In this document: positions 56,168 through 64,000 of the stretch, piece by piece
Position numbering within the stretch: the first letter of the stretch is position 1
How the letters are laid out: the number at the start of each line of letters is the position of its first letter
DNA from: Novosphingobium sediminicola
GTDB lineage: Bacteria; Pseudomonadota; Alphaproteobacteria; Sphingomonadales; Sphingomonadaceae
Reading direction: 5' to 3'
DNA length: 64,000 bases
Assembly: GCF_014196525.1 (NCBI RefSeq)
Contig: NZ_JACIDX010000001.1
Location: 487,609 to 551,608, forward strand
Program-made: the position numbers and the translations under genes
The notes under the pieces: model-generated
Databases searched by the model: none
Seen by the model: the letters and a program-made list of their open reading frames with translations, nothing else
What the model was told of the DNA's origin: nothing

Positions 56168-56848
56168 ATGGCTCCTGAATCGCACGATCTGCACCACACA
56201 GACCACCACCACCCCGACCTGCACCGTCGCGGGCTGATGTTCATCCTGTCGAGCCCGTCGGGCACCGGCAAGACCACGATCGCCCGCCGCCTGCTGGCCG
56301 AAGATCATGCGATCAACCCCTCGGTTTCGGCCACCACCCGTACACCCCGCCCCGGCGAGGTCGATGGCGTGGACTATTTCTTCGTCAGCCAGCCAGAATT
56401 CGACAGCATGGCCGAAAATGACGAATTCTACGAATGGGCCGAGGTTTTCGGCAATTGCTACGGCACGCCCAAGGCCCATATCCGCGCCGGACTGAAACAC
56501 GGTAAGGACTTCCTCTTCGACATCGACTGGCAGGGCACGCAGCAGCTCTATCAAAAGGACGCGCAGGACGTGGTCCGCGTCTTCCTCCTGCCCCCCAGCA
56601 TCGAGGAACTGCACCGCCGCCTGTCCGGCCGCGGCACCGACAGCGCCGAAGTCATCAACGCCCGCATGGACCGCGCCCGCGCCGAAATCAGCCACTGGGA
56701 CGCCTATGACTATGTCGTGGTGAACGAGGATCTGGACGAGTGCTATGAGCAGGTGAAGCTGATCCTGGCCGCAGAGCGTTTGCGGCGTAAGCGTCAGACG
56801 GGGTTGATCCCGTTTGTGCGCGGGTTGTTGCGGACCAAGCATGGGTGA
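56168..56848 (+). CDS. gmk: Guanylate kinase
   Basis: 226 residues. P-loop SSPSGTGKTTIARRLL near residue 28, SVSATTRTPRPGEVDGVDYFFV (GMP-binding), and FDIDWQGTQQL. It phosphorylates GMP to GDP. An N-terminal His/Asp-rich extension (HHTDHHHPDLH) of ~20 residues precedes the core; a later start is possible but the frame from 56168 is open. Confidence 0.96.
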   Translation: MAPESHDLHHTDHHHPDLHRRGLMFILSSPSGTGKTTIARRLLAEDHAINPSVSATTRTPRPGEVDGVDYFFVSQPEFDSMAENDEFYEWAEVFGNCYGTPKAHIRAGLKHGKDFLFDIDWQGTQQLYQKDAQDVVRVFLLPPSIEELHRRLSGRGTDSAEVINARMDRARAEISHWDAYDYVVVNEDLDECYEQVKLILAAERLRRKRQTGLIPFVRGLLRTKHG

Positions 56849-56869
56849 GGGTTTGCGGGTTTAGAGGTT

Positions 56870-57103
56870 TGCCTCCGGCGGGCAAAGGGACTCGTCCCTT
56901 TGCAATCCCATTACCGGGGTGGTGCTGGGTTCATGACCTAGCGCCCTTAGTTTTGAAAGCCTGCGGCGCGGCGAACTTGCACTGATCAGCGCCGCAGGCT
57001 TTAAAATTCAAACATCACGTCCGACACCTTTCGTCTCCGCCTTGGCGCAACGCCGACAGTAGCGGGATTGCAAAGGGCCCCCGCCCTTTGCCCGCCGGAG
57101 GCA
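56870..57103. repeat. Modular palindromic repeat, copy 7
   Basis: TGCCTCCGGCGG with GCAAAGGGA-CTCG-TCCCTTTGC (56882-56903). Central arms 56956-56969 and 56989-57002. End hairpin GCAAAGGGC-CCCC-GCCCTTTGC (57070-57091) and CCGCCGGAGGCA. It lies 21 bases after gmk and fills most of the 299-bp gap to the transporter gene; nothing else is seen there. Confidence 0.85.
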
Positions 57104-57147
57104 CCCTAACCTCCCTTGCGCCCCAAAAACCCTCCCGCTACACCCCC

Positions 57148-57816
57148 ATGATGAACCAGCCGAAAACCGCCCCCAACATCCCGCTTTCCCTCTTTGCCGG
57201 CTCGCTGCTTTACGGCGGCCTGTGCGTGCTGGCGGGCGTGCTGGGGACTAAAATTGCCGATCTTGGCACATGGCCGATCCTTGGCAATCTGGCGGTGGAG
57301 AGCGGGATTTTCGCTTTCCTGATCCTTGTCGTGCTGGGCAGCGCGACGGCGGAGCTGCATGGCACGGCGACGGCCAACCGGCTGGTTCGCTTTGGTTTTG
57401 TGCCCTTGATCGTGTCGATGGCGCTGCTGATGATCGTCATCCACGCCGTTCCGCCCGCCCCGTTCTGGCCCGATCAGCCCGCCTTTGCCCATCTGTTGGG
57501 TCAGGGCGCGCGGATGCAATTTGCCGGACTTTGCTCTTATGGCACCTCGCAAACGCTTAATGTCTATGTCTTTTCGCGTCTGGCGCAGGGCAAGGACGGC
57601 AAGCACCTGTGGCTGCGCGCATGGGCGGCCAGCCTGCTCAGCCAGATCGTCGATACGCTGATCTTCATCACCATCAGCTTTTACGGCGTGCTCGACCTTG
57701 GCCCGTTGATGAAGGGGCAGATCATTTCCAAGCTGGTGCTTTCCACGATCATGGTGCCGCCGCTGATCTATCTGTTTGTCGCGCTCGGGCGCTGGCTTGA
57801 TCGCGGGGGGGCTTGA
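57148..57816 (+). CDS. VUT-family (YhhQ-type) queuosine precursor transporter
   Basis: 222 residues, six or seven membrane helices. GVLGTKIADLG near residue 30, SYGTSQTLNVYVFSRLAQ, WLRAWAASLLSQIVDTLIFITISFYG, and a C-terminal IPLIYLF-like helix match the family that imports 7-cyano-7-deazaguanine or related queuosine precursors. The substrate here is inferred from family only. Start ATG at 57148 or 57151. Confidence 0.85.
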   Translation: MMNQPKTAPNIPLSLFAGSLLYGGLCVLAGVLGTKIADLGTWPILGNLAVESGIFAFLILVVLGSATAELHGTATANRLVRFGFVPLIVSMALLMIVIHAVPPAPFWPDQPAFAHLLGQGARMQFAGLCSYGTSQTLNVYVFSRLAQGKDGKHLWLRAWAASLLSQIVDTLIFITISFYGVLDLGPLMKGQIISKLVLSTIMVPPLIYLFVALGRWLDRGGA

Positions 57817-57877
57817 TCGCGAAAAGCCCGCGTAAAAAACACTTCTATTCCGCCAAAAGCGCGGTAAACGGCGCCCC

Positions 57878-58789
57878 ATGAACGACTCCACCACTTCCTT
57901 GCTCGCCAAAGCCGAAACGCTGATTGAGGCCCTGCCCTATCTCAAGCGTTACGAAGGCCGCACCTTTGTCGTAAAATACGGCGGCCATGCGATGGGCGAT
58001 CCCGCGCTGGCGCAGGATTTTGCCGAGGATATCGTGCTTTTGAAGGCCGTGGGCATCAACCCCGTGGTCGTCCATGGCGGCGGTCCGCAGATCGGGCGGA
58101 TGCTCAAGGCGCTTGGCATCGAATCGCAATTCGTCAATGGTTTGCGCGTCACCGACAAGGCCACCGCCGAGGTTGCCGAAATGGTCCTGTCGGGCGCGAT
58201 CAACAAGGAACTGGTCAGCTGGATCAGCAAGGCGGGCGGCAAGGCCGTCGGCATTTCCGGCAAGGATGGCGCGCTGGTCACGGCCCGCAAGGTCGAGGCG
58301 CAAAAGCTGGGCAAGGCCATCGAGGACCCCGACAGCGGCGAGGCCATCGTGGTGGACCTGGGCTATGTGGGCGAACCGGACCATATCGACACCTCGATTC
58401 TGGAAACCCTGTCGAGCGCGGGCCTGATCCCGGTCATCGCCCCCATCGCGGTGGGCCATGACGGCGAGACTTACAACATCAACGCCGACACGATGGCGGG
58501 CGCGATTGCCGCCGCGATCGGCGCGGCCCGCCTGTTCCTGCTGACCGATGTTCCGGGCGTGCTGGACAAGGACAAGAACCTGCTGACCGATCTGACGCCT
58601 GCCGACATTGAGGCGCTGGCCGAAGATGGCACGATCAGCGGCGGCATGATCCCCAAGCTGGCCACCTGCACCCATGCGGTCGAGGCCGGATGCGAAGCCG
58701 CCGTCGTGCTGGATGGCCGCGTCCCCCATGCCATGTTGCTGGAATTCTTCACCAGCAAGGGCGCGGGCACGCTGATCCGCAAGGCTTAA
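57878..58789 (+). CDS. argB: Acetylglutamate kinase
   Basis: 303 residues. [11 protein letters not shown] (N-terminal Lys), [13 protein letters not shown], and a C-terminal kinase domain with [45 protein letters not shown]. It phosphorylates N-acetylglutamate in arginine synthesis. An N-terminal helix precedes the core, as in arginine-inhibited hexameric enzymes, so feedback inhibition is likely. Confidence 0.97.
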   Translation: MNDSTTSLLAKAETLIEALPYLKRYEGRTFVVKYGGHAMGDPALAQDFAEDIVLLKAVGINPVVVHGGGPQIGRMLKALGIESQFVNGLRVTDKATAEVAEMVLSGAINKELVSWISKAGGKAVGISGKDGALVTARKVEAQKLGKAIEDPDSGEAIVVDLGYVGEPDHIDTSILETLSSAGLIPVIAPIAVGHDGETYNINADTMAGAIAAAIGAARLFLLTDVPGVLDKDKNLLTDLTPADIEALAEDGTISGGMIPKLATCTHAVEAGCEAAVVLDGRVPHAMLLEFFTSKGAGTLIRKA

Positions 58790-58808
58790 TCGCGAATTGG
58801 CGATGTTT

Positions 58809-58828
58809 TGCAGGAATCCTTTCCTGCA
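58809..58828 (+). terminator. Hairpin downstream of argB
   Basis: TGCAGGA-ATCCTT-TCCTGCA, a perfect 7-bp stem 19 bases after the argB stop. It lacks a thymine run, so terminator function is uncertain. Confidence 0.4.
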
Positions 58829-58840
58829 CCCTTGCCAAAT

Positions 58841-58859
58841 TTGTAAGCAACACTTACAA
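58841..58859. promoter_or_regulatory. Inverted repeat TTGTAAG-CAACA-CTTACAA upstream of yggT-folD
   Basis: Perfect 7-bp arms, 80 bp before the yggT start. AT-rich and symmetric like a TetR-type operator. The cognate regulator is not in view. A further hairpin (GTGGCCT/AGGCCAC, 58887-58909) lies between it and the gene. Confidence 0.45.
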
Positions 58860-58939
58860 TCCTTCCTCAGCGCTCCGGTTGCGCGCGTGGCCTGCCTCGG
58901 CTAGGCCACACGCTCTGCCATTGGGAGAGGAAGCGCCCC

Positions 58940-59233
58940 GTGATTAACGAAGTGATTATCCCCATACTGTTGTTGTTGGCCGATATCGTGTCAACGGCCG
59001 TTCTGGTGCAGGTCGTTCTCGGGTTGCTGATCAGCTTCAACGTCGTAAACCTGCATAATCCGCTGGTTTCCGGCATCTGGCAGGCGCTCAACGCGATTCT
59101 GGAGCCGATGTTAAGGCCGATCCGCCGGTTGATGCCTCACACCGGCTTTATCGACCTTTCGCCGATGGCGCTGCTGGTGCTGATTCGCATCGTCATCATC
59201 TTGCTGGTTTACATTGGGAATCATTACGGATGA
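58940..59233 (+). CDS. yggT: YggT family membrane protein
   Basis: 97 residues beginning with GTG; GGGAGAGGAAG precedes it. Two membrane segments: [24 protein letters not shown] and [19 protein letters not shown]. The conserved [13 protein letters not shown] lies between them. Role uncertain. The stop overlaps the folD start (ATGA). Confidence 0.9.
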   Translation: MINEVIIPILLLLADIVSTAVLVQVVLGLLISFNVVNLHNPLVSGIWQALNAILEPMLRPIRRLMPHTGFIDLSPMALLVLIRIVIILLVYIGNHYG

Positions 59234-60144
59234 GCGAGAACAAAATTATCGACGGGAAGGAATTTGCCGAAAGGCTGCGCGCGCGTATCGGCGTGCTGGC
59301 CGGTGAGTTCGAGGCCAAGGCCGGTCGCAAGGCAGGTCTTGCCGTGGTGCTGGTGGGCGAGGATCCCGCCAGCCAGGTCTATGTGTCCTCCAAGGGCAAG
59401 CAGACCGTTGCGGCGGGCATGAACAGCTTTGAACACAAGCTGGCCGCCGACGCCAGCGAGGAAGAGCTGCTGGCCGTCGTGGCAAGCCTCAACGCCGACC
59501 CGGCGGTCGACGGCATTCTGGTCCAATTGCCCCTGCCCCGCCATATGGACGAGCAGAAGGTGATCGCCACCATCGACCCGGACAAGGATGTCGATGGCTT
59601 TCACGTCACCAATGCGGGCCGTCTGGCCGTGGGTCAGGCCGGCTATGTGCCCTGCACGCCGCTGGGCTGCCTGATGCTGCTGGAGGATCGTCTGGGCGAC
59701 CTCAAGGGCCTGAACGCCGTGGTGATCGGACGCAGCAACATCGTGGGCAAGCCTATGGCGCAACTGCTGCTCTCGGCCAATTGCACTGTCACCATCGCCC
59801 ATCGCCACACCAAGGATCTGGCCGATCTCGTGCGGCGCAGCGACATTGTCGTGGCCGCCGTTGGCGTGCCCGAAATGGTCAAGGGCGACTGGATCAAGCC
59901 GGGCGCGACCGTGATCGACGTGGGCATCAACCGCCTTCCCCCCGCCGAAGGCAAGACCAAGGGCCGGATCGTGGGCGATGTCGATTATCAAGGCGCGGTT
60001 CAGGTGGCCGGCGCCATCACCCCGGTGCCGGGCGGCGTTGGCCCCATGACGATTGCAGTGCTGCTGCGCAATGCGCTGGTGGCCGCTTATGCGCATGAAG
60101 GTCTGACGCTGGCCACTGCCGACCTGCCGGAGCATTCGATCTGA
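59230..60144 (+). CDS. folD: Bifunctional methylenetetrahydrofolate dehydrogenase/cyclohydrolase FolD
   Basis: 304 residues. [19 protein letters not shown] contains the catalytic lysine and tyrosine; [15 protein letters not shown] and the NADP-binding [18 protein letters not shown] and [13 protein letters not shown] are intact. It interconverts 5,10-methylene- and 10-formyl-THF. Coupled on both sides. Confidence 0.97.
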   Translation: MSENKIIDGKEFAERLRARIGVLAGEFEAKAGRKAGLAVVLVGEDPASQVYVSSKGKQTVAAGMNSFEHKLAADASEEELLAVVASLNADPAVDGILVQLPLPRHMDEQKVIATIDPDKDVDGFHVTNAGRLAVGQAGYVPCTPLGCLMLLEDRLGDLKGLNAVVIGRSNIVGKPMAQLLLSANCTVTIAHRHTKDLADLVRRSDIVVAAVGVPEMVKGDWIKPGATVIDVGINRLPPAEGKTKGRIVGDVDYQGAVQVAGAITPVPGGVGPMTIAVLLRNALVAAYAHEGLTLATADLPEHSI

Positions 60145-60839
60145 TGACAAAGCCCGCCTTTCTTGTGAAATTTGGAAGGCGGGCTTTGCCTGCTCTGGTG
60201 ATCGCGGCCGTGTTGCCCGGCGCGGCCATGGCCCAACGCCCGCCCAAGGGCATGGCCACGATGTTCGCTTTGCCCAGCGACATTATCGCCCGCGAAATCG
60301 GCTTTGCCCGCGCGGTGCGCGACAAGGGGCAGTGGCAGGCGTTCCGCGACCATGCCGCGCCGGACGCGCAAATGTTTGACGGGGACAAGGTTGTGCAGGT
60401 GCAGGATTTCGCCCGCCACCGCGCCAATCCCGCCCAGCCGCTGCAATGGCAGGTCCACAATGTCTGGATGAGCTGCGACGGCGCCACGGCCATTTCCTAT
60501 GGCGGATGGCAGGCGGGCGCGTCCCATGGCTGGTTCTCGACCGTCTGGCAGCGGCAGAAGAAGGGGCACTACCTCTTCGTTTTGGATCAGGGCGGCGCCA
60601 CCGACAAACCGATGGCCGAACCCGAATGGGCCGAGGCCAAAGTGGCCGAATGCGGCCCGCGCGGGCAAAAGGCGCTGGAATTCATGCCCCCAGCGGGCGG
60701 CGATCACCTCTCGGGCCAGAGCAGCGACCATTCGCTCGAATGGTCCACCTCGGCCCGCCCCGACGGCACGCGCGACTATGTGGTCAGCGTGAAAATTGCA
60801 GGCAAGATGAGCGAAGTGCTGCGCCGCGCCTCGAAATAG
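60144..60839 (+). CDS. Exported hypothetical protein (231 aa)
   Basis: 231 residues with a signal peptide (LPALVIAAVLPGAAMAQ). The mature part begins with SDIIAREIGFARAVRDKGQWQAFRDHAAPDAQMF, the pattern of DUF4440/SnoaL-like NTF2 domains, and has two cysteines (WMSCDG, VAECGP) that could form a disulfide. Its ATG overlaps the folD stop by one base. Function unknown. Confidence 0.8.
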   Translation: MTKPAFLVKFGRRALPALVIAAVLPGAAMAQRPPKGMATMFALPSDIIAREIGFARAVRDKGQWQAFRDHAAPDAQMFDGDKVVQVQDFARHRANPAQPLQWQVHNVWMSCDGATAISYGGWQAGASHGWFSTVWQRQKKGHYLFVLDQGGATDKPMAEPEWAEAKVAECGPRGQKALEFMPPAGGDHLSGQSSDHSLEWSTSARPDGTRDYVVSVKIAGKMSEVLRRASK

Positions 60840-60880
60840 GCCCCCTTCCGCTGAGCCTCACGCTGGGGTAAGGCAAGGGT

Positions 60881-62724
<1,844 letters not shown>

Positions 62725-62738
62725 TTCCTCCTTCTTCC

Positions 62739-64000
62739 TCACATATTGGGATAATTGGGCCCGCCGCCGCCTTCGGGCGCGATCCATGTGATGTTTTGCG
62801 TGGGGTCCTTGATGTCGCAGGTTTTGCAATGGACGCAGTTCTGGGCGTTGATCTGGAGCCGTTTGCCGCCACCCTCGCCGCCCGGAGCATCGACGAACTC
62901 ATAGACCCCGGCCGGGCAATAGCGCGCCTCGGGCCCGGCATAGCGCGGCAGGTTGATCGCGACCGGCACCGCAGGATCACTCAGGCGCAGGTGGCACGGC
63001 TGATCCTCCTCATGGTTGGTGAAGGAGAAGGAGACATTGGTCAGCCGGTCGAAGCTGATCACGCCATCCGGCCTGGGATAGGCGATGGGCTGATACAGGT
63101 CCGCCCGCCCCGTCGCCTCGGCGTCGGTGTGGTGGGCCATCGCGCCAAACGGATTGATGCGCAGATACCGCGCCCACATGTCCGCCCCCGCCAGCACCGT
63201 GCCCAGCGCCCCGCCGAACTTCGCCACCAAGGGCTGCGCATTCTGCACCAGCTTGAGCTCATCGGCGATCCAGCTTTCACGCACAGCCGCCTCATAGCCA
63301 TCAAGCTGCGCGCCTTCCTGACCCGCCGCAATGGCCGCCACAATCGCCTCGGCGGCCAGCATGCCGCTCTTCATCGCGGTATGGCTGCCCTTGATGCGCG
63401 GCACGTTGACAAAGCCCGCGCTGCACCCGGCCAGCACCCCGCCCGGGAAGGCCAGATGCGGCACCGATTGCCACCCGCCCTCGTTGATCACCCGCGCGCC
63501 ATAGCTGACCCGTTTGCCGCCTTCGAGGATCGCGCGGATCGCGGGATGCTGCTTCCAGCGCTGAAACTCTTCATAGGGCGACACATGCGGGTTTTTGTAA
63601 TCCAGCGCCGTCACAAAACCCAGCGCGACCTGCCCGCCAGCCTGATGGTAGAGGAAACCCCCGCCCCAGCTCTCACTCTCGGACAGCGGCCAGCCCTGCG
63701 TATGCAGAACCCGCCCCGGCACATGTTTGCCGGGCGCAATATCCCACAATTCCTTGATGCCCAGACCATAGACCTGCGGCTGACAATCGCGCTCAAGATC
63801 GTACTTCGCCTTGACCCTTTTGGTCAGATGCCCGCGCGCGCCCTCGGCCAGAATGGTATATTGCGCCGTCAGGTTCATGCCGGGCTGATAGTCCGGCTTC
63901 GGATTGCCCTCGTGGTCGACGCCCATATCGCCGGTCTGCACACCGATCAGCCGGTCGCCATCATAGAGCAGCTCGGCTGCCGGGAAGCCGGGGAAGATCT
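62739..64000 (-). CDS. Electron transfer flavoprotein-ubiquinone oxidoreductase, C-terminal part (truncated by window end)
   Basis: About 420 codons of the C-terminal portion; the frame stays open to the last base. GARGHLTKRVKAKYDLE, YHQAGGQVALGFVTALDYKNPH and GCSAGFVNVPRIKGSHTAMKSG are ETF-QO signatures. The C-terminal 4Fe-4S ligands are one cysteine in YCPAGVYEF and three in NCVHCKTCDIKDP. It passes electrons from acyl-CoA dehydrogenases via ETF to ubiquinone at the inner membrane. The N-terminal FAD motif lies beyond the window. Confidence 0.96.
   Translation of the reverse strand, partial: IFPGFPAAELLYDGDRLIGVQTGDMGVDHEGNPKPDYQPGMNLTAQYTILAEGARGHLTKRVKAKYDLERDCQPQVYGLGIKELWDIAPGKHVPGRVLHTQGWPLSESESWGGGFLYHQAGGQVALGFVTALDYKNPHVSPYEEFQRWKQHPAIRAILEGGKRVSYGARVINEGGWQSVPHLAFPGGVLAGCSAGFVNVPRIKGSHTAMKSGMLAAEAIVAAIAAGQEGAQLDGYEAAVRESWIADELKLVQNAQPLVAKFGGALGTVLAGADMWARYLRINPFGAMAHHTDAEATGRADLYQPIAYPRPDGVISFDRLTNVSFSFTNHEEDQPCHLRLSDPAVPVAINLPRYAGPEARYCPAGVYEFVDAPGGEGGGKRLQINAQNCVHCKTCDIKDPTQNITWIAPEGGGGPNYPNM

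Overview
The window looks like chromosomal DNA from a high-GC alphaproteobacterium of the order Sphingomonadales, most likely Novosphingobium or a close relative. This is an inference from gene content and order: a hisB-hisH-hisA-hisF-hisE-hinT run leading into ybgC-tolQ-tolR-tolA-tolB-pal, metX-metW divergent from hisC-tyrA, an alphaproteobacterial SspB, UPF0262, and rplK-rplA without nusG or rplJL beside them. No database search was possible. There is no rRNA, CRISPR array, prophage or intact insertion sequence. One tRNA, tRNA-Leu(GAG), is present.

Layout. 1-6.7 kb: the end of hcp, two related periplasmic metallo-beta-lactamase-fold hydrolases divergent from a TetR regulator, an AraC regulator divergent from a cytochrome P450, and dctA. 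7-17.5 kb: mostly housekeeping (serS, surE, a LysM/LytM protein, rimO, a CinA-type protein, yqgE) plus a telA-xpaC-like pair. 17.6-18.7 kb: rplK-rplA. 18.9-24.8 kb: an accessory, probably catabolic, cluster (IclR regulator, MetE-like zinc methyltransferase, two MDR dehydrogenases, two NTF2/SnoaL-like proteins). 24.8-31.8 kb: cdd, a GH25-like protein, UPF0262, dnaB, rpoZ, an SGNH hydrolase and ftsH. 32-36 kb: metX-metW and hisC-tyrA. 36.2-39.1 kb: a tight ftsE-ftsX-ydcF-plsC operon. 39.4-45.9 kb: a zinc-ribbon protein, tRNA-Leu, a ParD-like gene coupled to map, a ferredoxin-reductase-like flavoprotein, a MocR regulator with an EamA transporter, and a J-domain protein. 46.2-55.0 kb: the tol-pal and his genes, all on the minus strand. 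55.1-61.5 kb: sspB, gmk, a VUT-type transporter, argB, yggT, folD, marC. 61.5-64 kb: a nitronate-monooxygenase-like enzyme and the C-terminal part of ETF-ubiquinone oxidoreductase.

The most unusual feature is a family of eight modular palindromic elements of about 220-240 bp. They lie at 6741, 20893, 24137, 35934, 45088, 52818, 56870 and 62495. Each has a central hairpin with conserved arms (AAAGCCTGCGGCGC and its complement) around a variable loop, and a small hairpin at each end. Stem changes in the end hairpins are compensatory, so base pairing appears to be maintained. Two end types can be exchanged between copies. All eight copies begin or end within about 6-21 nt of a stop codon, and none lies between divergent genes. 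One separates hisA from hisF inside the his run. They code for nothing visible. They could be non-autonomous mobile palindromes, bidirectional 3'-end processing or termination modules, or both.

A second palindromic structure, three consecutive hairpins including one with perfect 35-bp arms, lies between metW and ftsH. Several probable operators (TetR/MBL, ParD-like/map, MocR/EamA, the MDR/NTF2 divergent region, upstream of yggT-folD) are visible as inverted repeats.
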